A DNA stretch of 64,000 nt, taken from contig NZ_JBISCD010000040.1 of the NCBI RefSeq assembly GCF_044386045.1, forward strand, positions 62,001 to 126,000, in the 5' to 3' direction. The position numbers were made by a program, and so were the translations under genes. Below are positions 52,673-62,090 of the stretch, piece after piece. The stretch comes from Thalassobellus sediminis (GTDB lineage Bacteria; Bacteroidota; Bacteroidia; Flavobacteriales; Flavobacteriaceae). Every line of letters starts with the position of its first letter. The stretch's first letter is position 1. A model generated the notes under the pieces. That model saw only the letters and a program-made list of their open reading frames with translations, was not told where the DNA came from and did no database searches.

Positions 52673-54298
52673 ATGAAACGATATATATTCTTATTAACAC
52701 TAATTAGTACCTCTTTAATATTTGCGCAAAAAAAACATTATGTATCTGAAGTTTGGGTAGCCGATAATGGAGATGGAACATATAAAAACCCTATAATATA
52801 TTCTGATTATTCAGATCCAGATGTTGTAAGAGTTGAAGATGATTATTATATGACGTCTTCCAGCTTTAATTCGGCTCCAGGATTACCTATTCTTCATTCT
52901 AAAGACATGGTAAACTGGAAATTAATAAACTATGCCGTAAAACAACAAGTACCTTACGACACCTTTAAAGTCCCTCAACACGGAAATGGTATTTGGGCAC
53001 CAAGTATTCGGTACCATAATAATGAACTTTATATTTATTGGGGCGATCCAGATTTTGGAATTTACATGGTAAAAACTAAAGACCCTCATGGAGATTGGGA
53101 TAAACCAGTATTAGTCATGGAAGGCAAAGGACTTATAGATCCTAGTCCTTTATGGGATGATAATGGAGACGTATATCTTTCGCATGCTTACGCAGGAAGT
53201 AGAGCCGGTGTTAAAAGTATACTTACGGTAAATAAAATGAATGCTGAAGGCACTGAAGTTTTAGATGAAGGTGTCCATGTGTTTGACGGACATGATAATC
53301 ATACGACTGTTGAAGGCACTAAGTTTTACAAACGTAATGGATACTACTACATTTTTGCTCCGGCAGGAGGTGTATCTACTGGATGGCAACTCATTTTGCG
53401 TTCAAAAAATGTTTATGGTCCTTATGAAGAAAAAGTAGTTTTAGAACAAGGAAGTACAGCAATTAACGGTCCGCATCAAGGTGCATGGGTCGATACGCCA
53501 AATGGAGAATCTTGGTTTTATCATTTTCAAGATGATGGAGCTTACGGACGTATTGTTCATTTACAACCTATGTCTTGGAAAAATGATTGGCCAGTTATGG
53601 GTAAAGATTTTGATGGCAATGGTATTGGAGAACCAGTTGCTTCACATAAAAAACCAAATGTTGGTAAAACCTACCCTATAGTAACACCTGTTGAAACGGA
53701 TAATTTTGACGGACAAGATATTGGACTTCAATGGCAATGGCATGCAAATTCAAATATTTTATGGCATGTTAAATTTCCTAATAAAGATTATTTAAGACTG
53801 TTCTCTATCATCCCACCAGAAGATGCTGTTAATTTATGGATGGTTCCAAATTTACTACTTCAAAAATTTCCGGCACCAAACTTTACAGCAGCTACAAAAA
53901 TAACACTACACCCTGAAGATGCTACCAACGGAAAAACGGCAGGACTTGTTGTTATGGGTATGAATTATGCCACCATAAGTATTAGTCTTGATGAAAATGG
54001 TTATTTTATTAAGCAAACAGAAGCTATTGGTGCCATTAAAGACGTTAAAGAAGAAACGAATGCCATAGAACGTATAAAAACCAATTCAGCATATTTTAAA
54101 GTTAACGTTGTTGGACCAGATGCTATGTGTCAATTTAGCTATTCTGAAAACGGAAAAAAATATAAAAATATAGGAAAACCGTTTAAAGCTACAAACGGCA
54201 AATGGATAGGTGCTAAAGTTGGTTTATTCAGTATTAGCACAAGAGAAGCTAAACGCTATGGTTATGCCGATGTAGATTATTTTAAAATCACTAAATAA
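52673..54298 (+). CDS. GH43 family glycosidase (arabinosidase/xylosidase type)
   Basis: This 541-residue protein has a signal ending SLIFAQ. The five-bladed propeller (about 30-330) shows the base motif YSDPDVVRVEDDYYM, the pKa-modulating IDPSPLWDDNGDVYLS and the acid motif TTVEGTKFYKRNGYYYIF. The C-terminal half (about 340-541) is a beta-xylosidase-type concanavalin sandwich ending YGYADVDYFKITK. GH43 enzymes with this build usually remove alpha-L-arabinose or beta-D-xylose, here perhaps side chains of pectin or xylogalacturonan. It lies 7 bases before the second GH28 gene. Confidence 0.92.
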   Translation: MKRYIFLLTLISTSLIFAQKKHYVSEVWVADNGDGTYKNPIIYSDYSDPDVVRVEDDYYMTSSSFNSAPGLPILHSKDMVNWKLINYAVKQQVPYDTFKVPQHGNGIWAPSIRYHNNELYIYWGDPDFGIYMVKTKDPHGDWDKPVLVMEGKGLIDPSPLWDDNGDVYLSHAYAGSRAGVKSILTVNKMNAEGTEVLDEGVHVFDGHDNHTTVEGTKFYKRNGYYYIFAPAGGVSTGWQLILRSKNVYGPYEEKVVLEQGSTAINGPHQGAWVDTPNGESWFYHFQDDGAYGRIVHLQPMSWKNDWPVMGKDFDGNGIGEPVASHKKPNVGKTYPIVTPVETDNFDGQDIGLQWQWHANSNILWHVKFPNKDYLRLFSIIPPEDAVNLWMVPNLLLQKFPAPNFTAATKITLHPEDATNGKTAGLVVMGMNYATISISLDENGYFIKQTEAIGAIKDVKEETNAIERIKTNSAYFKVNVVGPDAMCQFSYSENGKKYKNIGKPFKATNGKWIGAKVGLFSISTREAKRYGYADVDYFKITK

Positions 54299-54305
54299 TA
54301 TATTT

Positions 54306-55997
54306 ATGAATAAGTTAGTAATAATTTTCTGTTTATCATTAATAACCATTTCATGTAAACAGCAAGAGGCTCAAAAAGTTGTAGATACAAATAACCTTGA
54401 TATTTATGAAGGTATTGAATTTGAAATGCCAAAGGTAGAAACGACAAACTTTCCAGATTACACAGTTAGTATTACAGATTTTGGAGCAGTAAGTGGTGGT
54501 CTTTTTAAAAACACAGATGCTTTTTCTAAAGCTATAAATGATGTAAACGTTAAAGGTGGCGGTAAAGTTATAATTCCTAGAGGTATTTGGCTTACTGGAC
54601 CTATTACTTTAAAAAGCAATGTAAATCTTCATTTAGAAGATGGTTCGTTAATCCTATTTAGTAAAGATTTTGATGATTACAAACTTATAAAAACAAGCTT
54701 TGAAGGCTTACATACTGTTAGATGCACATCTCCAATCAATGCTTTTAAAGTTGAAAATATTGCTATAACAGGAAACGGTATCATAGATGGTAATGGTGAT
54801 GCATGGCGACCTGTTAAAAAAGGTAAAATGACAACTAAACAATGGCAAAAACTTCTTAATTCAGGTGGTGCTCTATCTGCAGATGGAAACAGATGGTTTC
54901 CTACTGAAAGTTCAAAAAAAGGCTATGAAAGCAGCTCCAGTTTTAATGTGCCCGATTTAATTGATGATGTTGAGTTAGAATCAGTAAAAGATTTTTTAAG
55001 ACCTGTAATGATAAGTATTTCTACTAGTAAAAGAATACTTTTAGATGGTCCAACGTTTCAAAACTCTCCTGCTTGGAATATTCACCCTTTAAAAAGTGAA
55101 GATATCATTATCAGAAATATCAGCGTGAGAAACCCTTGGTATTCACAAAATGGTGATGGTTTAGATCTAGATTCTTGTAAAAATGTCTTGATTTATAATA
55201 ACACTTTTGATGTTGGTGATGATGCCATTTGTTTTAAATCTGGAAAAAATGAGGATGGTAGACAACTAGGCATGCCTACACAAAATGTCATTGTTAAAAA
55301 CAATACGGTATATCATGCGCATGGTGGTTTTATTATTGGTAGTGAAATGTCTGGAGGTGTTAAAAATGTTCATGTTTCAAATTGTACTTTTATTGGAACT
55401 GATGTTGGTTTACGATTTAAAAGTACCAGAGGAAGAGGTGGTATTGTTGAAAACATATACATATCTAACATTAACATGACAAAGATTCCAGCGGAAGCTA
55501 TTCGTTTTAATTTATTTTACGGAGGGGAATCGCCTATGTTAGATGAAGGAGATAAATCAATAGAAGAAAAACGAGATCAAATTTTAGTTGAAGTCAATGA
55601 AGAAACACCTTCTTTTAGAAATATATTCATGAAAAACATTAGAGTATCAAATTCTGAAAAGGCAGCCTTTTTCATGGGATTACCTGAAATGAGTTTAAAA
55701 AATGTATCGCTTGAAAATGCAGTTTTCGAAACTAAAAAAGGTATAACAGCTATTGATGTAGATGGATTAACACTTTCTAATATTGAGATTATTGCATCAA
55801 ATGATCATGCACTTACTATTTATAATGGTAAAAATGTAAAAATTTCGAATCTAACTTTTGAAGAAAGTAAATTACCAATTAGAGTACTAGGAGAAAAAAG
55901 TGAAAGTATTCAGTTTGATAAAAACGATTTTTCAAACGAAAAAGAACAAATTATAATAGAAAAAGGGCTATCTGAGAAAACAGTCATACTAAATTAA
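54306..55997 (+). CDS. GH28 polygalacturonase-family lipoprotein (second copy)
   Basis: This 563-residue lipoprotein has a signal ending TISCKQQEA. It is longer than the first GH28 and diverges from it. The motifs are retained as NGDGLDLDS, VGDDAICFKSG, HAHGGFIIGSE and GLRFKSTRGRGG. An insertion near residue 160-220 (around WRPVKKGKMTTKQW) is typical of a Bacteroidota exo-GH28 branch acting on oligogalacturonides or rhamnogalacturonan fragments. It is encoded 7 bases after GH43 and 2 bases before the esterase gene, so all three are almost certainly co-expressed. Confidence 0.94.
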   Translation: MNKLVIIFCLSLITISCKQQEAQKVVDTNNLDIYEGIEFEMPKVETTNFPDYTVSITDFGAVSGGLFKNTDAFSKAINDVNVKGGGKVIIPRGIWLTGPITLKSNVNLHLEDGSLILFSKDFDDYKLIKTSFEGLHTVRCTSPINAFKVENIAITGNGIIDGNGDAWRPVKKGKMTTKQWQKLLNSGGALSADGNRWFPTESSKKGYESSSSFNVPDLIDDVELESVKDFLRPVMISISTSKRILLDGPTFQNSPAWNIHPLKSEDIIIRNISVRNPWYSQNGDGLDLDSCKNVLIYNNTFDVGDDAICFKSGKNEDGRQLGMPTQNVIVKNNTVYHAHGGFIIGSEMSGGVKNVHVSNCTFIGTDVGLRFKSTRGRGGIVENIYISNINMTKIPAEAIRFNLFYGGESPMLDEGDKSIEEKRDQILVEVNEETPSFRNIFMKNIRVSNSEKAAFFMGLPEMSLKNVSLENAVFETKKGITAIDVDGLTLSNIEIIASNDHALTIYNGKNVKISNLTFEESKLPIRVLGEKSESIQFDKNDFSNEKEQIIIEKGLSEKTVILN

Positions 55998-55999
55998 TA

Positions 56000-56965
56000 A
56001 TGAAAGTCTTAAAAAGCATAGTATGTTTTACTCTATTGATTATTGTTAGTAGCAATACTTTTTCACAAGTAAAAAAATCAGATTACAAAGCCTATACTAT
56101 TGAAAATACCTATCAAAAATTAAAAAAAAATCATCCTTTTATTTCTCCTATAGAACCGTTAGTTTCAAAAGCTATTTGTTACAAAGAAGATGTTGTTTAT
56201 AAAAAGGTAGATGGTACTAAGTTAAGACTTGATGTTTATATTCCTAAAAACAAAAATTCAAAAACATACCCAGCAGTTTTATTAATTCATGGTGGCGGAT
56301 GGCTCGTTGGTAGTAAAGAAAACGAACGTGTTATGGCTCAACACCTGGCAGAAAAGGGTTTTGTAGCCATCTCAGTCTCTTATAGACTTGGTTTTGAAGC
56401 TCTATATCCTGCAGGAATCATCGATTTAAAAGACGCTGTTAGATGGATGCGTAAAAACGCAAAAAAATATAAAATTAATCCAGCAAAAATAGCAGTATTA
56501 GGAGCGTCTGCGGGTGCACAATTAGCAACATTGATTGGAGCCACACCAAATTCATCTGTTTATGGCTCTAATGCATCAATTTCTGATGAAGTTCAAGCTA
56601 TTGTTAATATAGATGGTATCGTATCTTTTATTCATCCTGAAGCTGCTGCAGAATCAAAACCAGGTAAGCGATCTATGGCTGGTATTTGGCTTAATGGTGA
56701 AAAGGAAGATAATTTTAAAAACTGGAAAGAAGCATCTCCTCTAGAATATGTAAATGAACACACACCTCCTACCCTATTTATTAATAGTGCTCAAGCTCGT
56801 TTTCATGCGGGACGTGATGATATGGTGGCTATTTTAAATAAACACAATATTTATAATGAGACACATACCATTCCAGATAGTCCACATTCTTTTTGGTTGA
56901 TGCATCCTTGGTTTGAAACAACGCTTAATTACACCGTTAATTTTTTGAATATAGTATTTAAATAA
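56000..56965 (+). CDS. Alpha/beta-hydrolase carbohydrate esterase
   Basis: This 321-residue protein has a signal peptide ending SNTFSQ. The alpha/beta-hydrolase fold shows the oxyanion motif LIHGGGWLVGSKEN, the nucleophile elbow GASAGAQLA (Ser about residue 170) and a likely catalytic His in DSPHSFWLMHPW. It belongs to the lipase/acetylesterase-like group that includes feruloyl and acetyl xylan esterases. In this position a pectin acetylesterase role is plausible but unproven. It overlaps nothing, follows the second GH28 by 2 bases, and ends the run at a bidirectional terminator. Confidence 0.88.
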   Translation: MKVLKSIVCFTLLIIVSSNTFSQVKKSDYKAYTIENTYQKLKKNHPFISPIEPLVSKAICYKEDVVYKKVDGTKLRLDVYIPKNKNSKTYPAVLLIHGGGWLVGSKENERVMAQHLAEKGFVAISVSYRLGFEALYPAGIIDLKDAVRWMRKNAKKYKINPAKIAVLGASAGAQLATLIGATPNSSVYGSNASISDEVQAIVNIDGIVSFIHPEAAAESKPGKRSMAGIWLNGEKEDNFKNWKEASPLEYVNEHTPPTLFINSAQARFHAGRDDMVAILNKHNIYNETHTIPDSPHSFWLMHPWFETTLNYTVNFLNIVFK

Positions 56966-56993
56966 TAGCTTTATTTAGATTAAAATAAAATTT

Positions 56994-57030
56994 AAAAAGC
57001 CACCAAGAATTTAATTCTTGGTGGCTTTTT
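56994..57030. terminator. Bidirectional terminator between esterase and PL10 genes
   Basis: A perfect 17-bp stem, AAAAAGCCACCAAGAAT with its complement, closes on a three-base loop and has T-runs on both strands. It lies between two convergent genes and should end transcription from each. Confidence 0.92.
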
Positions 57031-57072
57031 AATCAAGTAAAATGTTTTAGAATGATTTTCTTGACGTTTTTA

Positions 57073-58683
57073 TTAAATACCGTGTTTGCTTTTCCAAGAA
57101 GCATATTCAGAACTAATTAAATTTTTAGGCCAGCTACCATACCATGAATAACCATTTCTTCTTTCATGAGATATTTCGGCAATGGTTTTTCTAGGTATTC
57201 CATCCCTACTACAGAAAAATGCTTCATTAGGTCCAAAAATACCAAAATAAGAAGCGTATGAAAAACCAGCATAATCTTCTAAACTATAAAACCTTCCCCA
57301 CATCACATTACCTGGCGATTCTACTAAAACTTTATCACTACCCGTACTTTGTAAAGCATAACCAACTATTTTAACAGACTCAAACCAAGCTATAGCACTA
57401 TTAACTGCATCAATAACTTCAGAGGAAGGGTTTTCTAAATCCATTAATAAACGTACTACACCAACAGACTCCGACCCACTATTTGAAGCTAATTCATAAG
57501 ATCTAGCTGTTGCTGGTGCTAAAGTAACAGCATCATGCTGTGCACACCAAGCTGTTTTAATTCCATTAATAACAACTTGAGTATCTAAAATAACTTGAAT
57601 ACCTTTATCAAATGCTGTTTGAGCTTTAGCAACATAAGATGCATCGAGTACATCTGTATTACTATTTCCATTAATAATGTCCTTCATTAAATTCATAACA
57701 TTACCCATAGCATTGTCATTATAAGTTATATGGCGACTATAGTTATCTCTTAAAGGATAATATTGAGGCCAACCTCCATTATCGTATTGTGCTTCAAAAA
57801 GGTAATCAATAGCTCTAATTACAGCATCTAAATAATCTGGGTTATTCGTAGATTTATAAGCACTTAACAAAAACTTAAGTTCTCCAACAGTATGATTATT
57901 ATCAATTGTTGTATCTGTATAGTCTTTAGTATTATTAGCTGTTGATATCTCATTAGCAGTCTGTGTTCTCTCATAACCAGAAAAATCGTTATAAGGTTCT
58001 TTTGGCCATCCTCCATTACTTCGTTGCCATAACAGCATATTTTCTGCTTTTAATATTGTAGCATAAACAGGTGTAACTCCTGAAATATTCATAATAAATT
58101 GATTAGTAACACCACTAACATCTGCTGCAGTTGCAGTAATTGTAATTGCACCATTATCCTTTGGTGTAAGCACCCCATCACTTGAGATATCTGCCAAAAG
58201 AGGATCTGACACAGTCCAAGTAACAAGTTTATTTGTTGCATCTGCTGGTAATATTTCTACTGATAATTGTTGAGGGTTTCCATCTGTTATATCACTTCCA
58301 GAAATTGTTATACTATTTACTAAAATAGATTGCCCTGATACACCAGAAATTTTAAATATCTTCTCTGCAGAAGTTGCAGAGTCATCGTTAGCTATAACAC
58401 TTACAGTTAGTGTACCGTTATCAATAGGAGTTAATATTCCTGATGATGAAATTTTAGCTATAGCCTCGTCTGAGACACTCCAAATAACAGTCTTATTAGT
58501 AGCGTTATTAGGCAATATATCAAGAGACAATTGTTTGGCAGTACCATCTTCAATATTACCCCCATTTATAATAATGCTTTTTATTAGAATATTATTAGAA
58601 ATTTCTTCAACAGGATTGTCACTACTACAACCTGCTAAAAAAATTAGACCAACAAATACTATTAAACATTTAAGTGTATTCAT
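57073..58683 (-). CDS. PL10 pectate lyase lipoprotein with two Ig-like (BIG2) repeats
   Basis: This 536-residue lipoprotein has a signal ending IFLAGCSSD. Two bacterial Ig-like repeats (about 33-112 and 118-197) are close copies, sharing patterns such as DILPNNATNKTVIWSVSD and EILPADATNKLVTWTVSD. The PL10 (alpha/alpha)3 catalytic domain (about 205-536) has LLWQRSNGGWPKEPYNDF, NTKDYTDTTIDNNHTVGEL and GGWPQYYPLRDNYSRHITYNDNA. PL10 cleaves polygalacturonate by beta-elimination with Ca2+. The Ig repeats probably act as a spacer from the outer membrane. An ATCGAT palindrome lies about 30 bases upstream of the start. Confidence 0.94.
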   Translation of the reverse strand: MNTLKCLIVFVGLIFLAGCSSDNPVEEISNNILIKSIIINGGNIEDGTAKQLSLDILPNNATNKTVIWSVSDEAIAKISSSGILTPIDNGTLTVSVIANDDSATSAEKIFKISGVSGQSILVNSITISGSDITDGNPQQLSVEILPADATNKLVTWTVSDPLLADISSDGVLTPKDNGAITITATAADVSGVTNQFIMNISGVTPVYATILKAENMLLWQRSNGGWPKEPYNDFSGYERTQTANEISTANNTKDYTDTTIDNNHTVGELKFLLSAYKSTNNPDYLDAVIRAIDYLFEAQYDNGGWPQYYPLRDNYSRHITYNDNAMGNVMNLMKDIINGNSNTDVLDASYVAKAQTAFDKGIQVILDTQVVINGIKTAWCAQHDAVTLAPATARSYELASNSGSESVGVVRLLMDLENPSSEVIDAVNSAIAWFESVKIVGYALQSTGSDKVLVESPGNVMWGRFYSLEDYAGFSYASYFGIFGPNEAFFCSRDGIPRKTIAEISHERRNGYSWYGSWPKNLISSEYASWKSKHGI

Positions 58684-58714
58684 AATAACTTACTTTATAT
58701 CATTTAGTTTAAAA

Positions 58715-58728
58715 TATAATCGATTACA
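58715..58728. promoter_or_regulatory. Palindromic operator candidate centred on TAATCGATTA (site 3)
   Basis: The central ten bases are a perfect palindrome, and on the minus strand the 14-mer reads TGTAATCGATTATA. It lies about 31 bases upstream of the PL10 start codon. It is the third intergenic occurrence of the AATCGATT core beside a pectin gene. Confidence 0.5.
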
Positions 58729-58865
58729 CTTTTAATGTGGTGATTCATTATCGACTAAATACAATACAAGACTAATTTCAAAAACCCTTGTTTTTACAAT
58801 GCTCAAATCTTCATTATAAAAACACAAATCTCTTTCAAGCATAAAACATGTTAAAAATACTTCAT

Positions 58866-58894
58866 AAAAAAAACCAAGCACTAAGGCTTGGTTT
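58866..58894 (-). terminator. Rho-independent terminator of the uxaC-exuT-uxaB-uxaA operon
   Basis: On the minus strand AAACCAAGC pairs with GCTTGGTTT around a six-base loop, followed directly by a run of T. It lies 26 bases after the uxaA stop codon. The remainder of 58684-58920 contains operator site 3 and no gene. Confidence 0.85.
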
Positions 58895-58920
58895 CTCTAA
58901 TCATTTTAAAATAAATATCA

Positions 58921-60534
58921 TTACAATGACACTCCTCGTCTCCAGGGAATAAAATCATTTTGATTTAATAGCTTTGCTTTGGTTTGAATATCACCACTTG
59001 CAACTTTAATTATAAATTCTAACATTTCATCAGCCATCTCATCAATGGTTTTCTCTGCACGAATAACAGCTCCTGTTTCAATATCTATAATATCAGACAT
59101 TCTAAGTGCCATTTCTGTATTTGAAGACACTTTAATTATTGGCGCTATAGGATTACCTGTAGGTGTTCCTAACCCTGTTGTAAATAATACAACGTTTGCT
59201 CCAGAACCAACTAATCCAGTCGTACTTTCTACATCATTACCTGGTGTACATAATAAATTTAAACCAGGCTTATTAATATACTCCCCATAATCTAAAACAG
59301 CTACAACTGGAGAAGTCCCTCCTTTTTTAGCTGCTCCAGCAGATTTCATGGCATCGGTAATTAAACCGTCTTTAATGTTACCCGGTGACGGATTCATATC
59401 AAACCCTGAACCAGCATCAACAACAGACTTTTCGTAAGCTTTCATTAATTCTAAAAACTTCTCGCCATCAGCATCCTCAACACATCTATTTACTAATTCT
59501 TGCTCAACACCACATAATTCTGGAAACTCAGCTAAAACAGCAGTTCCATCTAAAGCTACTAATAAATCTGAAACTGCTCCCAAAGTAGGGTTTGCAGAAA
59601 TACCAGAGAACCCATCAGATCCACCACATTCTAAACCAACTTTAAGTTTTGAAAGTGGTGCAGGTTTACGTTCTGCTTTATTAGCTTCGGTAATAGCTTT
59701 AAAAGAATCTTTAACAATTGTAGATAGCATTTCATCTACAGTTCCCATCTGTTGTTGTTCGTAAATAAGGACTGGCTTTTTAAGATTTGGATTAATAGCA
59801 TCCAATGCATCTTTAAAAACGCTTATTTGAAGGTTTTGGCACCCTAAACTTAAAACCGTTGCACCTGCAACGTTAGGATTATTTACATAACCGGCTAATA
59901 ATTTTGCTAAACTTTCAGAATCTTGTCTTATTGCTCCACAACCACCTGGATGTGTTATAAACTTTACATCAATATTATTAAATACTTTTTCAGAAGGTTT
60001 TTCAGCTGCTGTCTCTTCTGCACCTCCACTAACTAAAGAGCGAAGTAATAATTGATGTGATGTTTCTTTTTCTTTTAAAAGTTCTTTTTCAAAAACTTCT
60101 TTTAAAATTTCAATATTTCTATTTTCACAAAAAACTAGAGGAAAGAACAACCAAACATTTTCTGTTCCTACTTGCCCATCTTCTCTGTGGTAACCATTAA
60201 AGGTTCTTCCTTTCCATTTTTCAACATTAGGCGCTTCCCAAGTAAATGATTCTGTTTTACCAAAAACCTTTTCACTTTGGTGTTTTACATTTTCAGTTGT
60301 TAAAACATCTCCTTTTTCAATAACTCCATTCGCTGTTCCTACAAGAACACTATACATAATAATTCTATCTCCAGATTCAAACTTCTGTAAAGCTATTTTA
60401 TGTTTAGACTTCGTGTATGAAAGTATCTTAATATCTTCTCCTTCAAAAGAAACAATATCGCCTGCATTTAAATTTACCAAAGCAACGGCAACGTTGTCTG
60501 GTGAATTTACTTTAATGATCTTTTTCTGCATCAT
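58921..60534 (-). CDS. uxaA: Altronate dehydratase
   Basis: This 537-residue cytoplasmic enzyme converts D-altronate to 2-keto-3-deoxygluconate. The N-terminal SAF-type domain (about 5-90, VNSPDNVAVALVNLNAGD) and the main domain (about 115-537) are complete. Characteristic segments are THPGGCGAIRQDS, GLECGGSDGFSGISANPTLG and CTPGNDVESTTGLVGSGANVVLFTTGLGTPTG, including Cys residues likely to bind iron. The start is one of two adjacent ATG codons. It is the last gene of the galacturonate operon, 15 bases after uxaB, and is followed by a terminator. Confidence 0.97.
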   Translation of the reverse strand: MMQKKIIKVNSPDNVAVALVNLNAGDIVSFEGEDIKILSYTKSKHKIALQKFESGDRIIMYSVLVGTANGVIEKGDVLTTENVKHQSEKVFGKTESFTWEAPNVEKWKGRTFNGYHREDGQVGTENVWLFFPLVFCENRNIEILKEVFEKELLKEKETSHQLLLRSLVSGGAEETAAEKPSEKVFNNIDVKFITHPGGCGAIRQDSESLAKLLAGYVNNPNVAGATVLSLGCQNLQISVFKDALDAINPNLKKPVLIYEQQQMGTVDEMLSTIVKDSFKAITEANKAERKPAPLSKLKVGLECGGSDGFSGISANPTLGAVSDLLVALDGTAVLAEFPELCGVEQELVNRCVEDADGEKFLELMKAYEKSVVDAGSGFDMNPSPGNIKDGLITDAMKSAGAAKKGGTSPVVAVLDYGEYINKPGLNLLCTPGNDVESTTGLVGSGANVVLFTTGLGTPTGNPIAPIIKVSSNTEMALRMSDIIDIETGAVIRAEKTIDEMADEMLEFIIKVASGDIQTKAKLLNQNDFIPWRRGVSL

Positions 60535-60549
60535 ATAATTTATTAATTC

Positions 60550-61998
60550 CTAAAACTTAGCACTATAATTTGTGTACCCTTTTTCAATACCATTAGCATC
60601 AATTTCTTGTAAAGCCAAAGCAATAGCATCTGTTAAGTTTTCAACTTTGGTTAGATCTTCTCCCCAATAATCTTCAATACTTAAAACATTTTTAGCTATT
60701 TCTGAATAATCGCTAGATTCCCATATTTTAGCATATGCTTCAACAACATCTGCGCTATCATTAATTGGTAAATCTTCACCATTCCAAGTTCCTCCTTTAT
60801 AAAAACGTATTAATGAAGCAAAAGCAAACGTTAAATTAGTTGGTACTTTTTTATGAATATTTACATATTCTAATAAACTAGGTAATACTCTAACTTTAAA
60901 TTTAGATACCGTGTTTAAAGCTATACTTGATAAATTATGAATAATAAATGGGTTTCTAAAACGGTCGAAAATATCATCCGCGAAACTATTCAACTCATCT
61001 CTGTCCATATCTAATGTGTCAATAATTTCATCAAATACAGCTTTATTTATAAAAGGACCAGTAAACGAATCATCTACAGATTGTTTTACTGTTTTATTAC
61101 CGTAAAGTATAGAAAAAGGAACCATGGCTGTATGTGCACCGTTTAAGATACGTACTTTTCTAGTTCTGTAAGGTTGCATATCATCAACAATCTTAACATC
61201 TAAACTTGTTTTACTAAATGGTAATTTTGCTTTTAAATCGTCTCCTCCTTCAATAACCCATAATAAAAATGCTTCGGCAGCTACAATTAAGTTATCTGAA
61301 TAATCTAACTGTGCATTGTAAGTTTCAATCTCATCTTTTGGATATCCTGGAACAATTCTATCTACTAATGTACTGTGAAAAGCATTACTTTCTAATAGCC
61401 ATGTTTTAAAGTCATTACCTAAATTCCAATCGATTACATACTTTAAAATAATTTCTTTTAAAGTCTCCGAATTATGATTAATTAACTCACATGGAATGAT
61501 AGTTAATCCTTTGCTTGTATCTCCATTAAAATGCTTAAACCTTTCGTGTAAAAGAACAGTTAATTTAGCAGGAAATGAACTTGGTGGTTGCATTTCAGGC
61601 GTATCAGAACCTACATATGCAATACCTGCTTCTGTAGTATTAGAAATAATGAATTCTAAAGATTCTTCTTTTGCTAAACTTAAATAATCATTAAAATTAG
61701 CATATGGATCTACACCTTTTACAATATTAGAAATAAGTTCAATATCTTGAATTTCTTGGCCTTTCTTAACACCTTTCATAAACAAAGTGTACAATCCATC
61801 TTGATCGTTTAGCATTTTTACTAAACCTCTATCAATTGGTTGTACCACAGCTATTCCAGCATTAAAATCGACTGCTTTATTTAATTCCTGAAACGCATAA
61901 CCTATAAAGGCTCTTAAGAAATTACCTTCTCCAAATTGTACTATTTTTATTGGAAGCTTTTCTTCTAATCCAACATTTACTCTATTTAACTTTTTCAT
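60550..61998 (-). CDS. uxaB: Tagaturonate reductase (altronate oxidoreductase)
   Basis: This 482-residue NAD-dependent dehydrogenase of the mannitol/altronate family reduces D-tagaturonate to D-altronate. The N-terminal Rossmann region has IKIVQFGEGNFLRAFIGYAF, and the catalytic helix region carries RTRKVRILNGAHTAMVPFSI, with Lys, Asn and His typical of the family. The length matches UxaB. The gene sits between the hexuronate transporter and uxaA, with a hairpin in the 92-base spacer upstream. Fructuronate reductase UxuB is a related alternative, but the uxaC-uxaA context supports UxaB. Confidence 0.96.
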   Translation of the reverse strand: MKKLNRVNVGLEEKLPIKIVQFGEGNFLRAFIGYAFQELNKAVDFNAGIAVVQPIDRGLVKMLNDQDGLYTLFMKGVKKGQEIQDIELISNIVKGVDPYANFNDYLSLAKEESLEFIISNTTEAGIAYVGSDTPEMQPPSSFPAKLTVLLHERFKHFNGDTSKGLTIIPCELINHNSETLKEIILKYVIDWNLGNDFKTWLLESNAFHSTLVDRIVPGYPKDEIETYNAQLDYSDNLIVAAEAFLLWVIEGGDDLKAKLPFSKTSLDVKIVDDMQPYRTRKVRILNGAHTAMVPFSILYGNKTVKQSVDDSFTGPFINKAVFDEIIDTLDMDRDELNSFADDIFDRFRNPFIIHNLSSIALNTVSKFKVRVLPSLLEYVNIHKKVPTNLTFAFASLIRFYKGGTWNGEDLPINDSADVVEAYAKIWESSDYSEIAKNVLSIEDYWGEDLTKVENLTDAIALALQEIDANGIEKGYTNYSAKF

Positions 61999-62013
61999 TT
62001 TTATATAATAATT

Positions 62014-62059
62014 AAAGGATCAATTAATCTTAAAAAGTTTAAGACTAATTGAATCCTTT
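62014..62059 (-). other. Long imperfect hairpin in the exuT-uxaB spacer
   Basis: About 18 pairs form between 62014-62031 and 62041-62059, with one bulge and one G-T pair. Transcribed on the minus strand it lacks a T-run, so it may stabilise the mRNA or attenuate expression rather than terminate it. The T-rich side faces the + strand. Confidence 0.5.
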
Positions 62060-62090
62060 ATTTAATTTTTTAATTTTAAAGACTCCTATA

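Noticed and set aside
61427..61438. CAATCGATTACA inside uxaB as a fourth operator
   Set aside because: It resembles the operator core but lies within coding sequence, where the codons for Val-Ile-Asp-Trp explain it. Kept only as a possible internal site. Other coding ATCGAT hits, for example in the genes at 9216 and 31647, lack the flanking symmetry.
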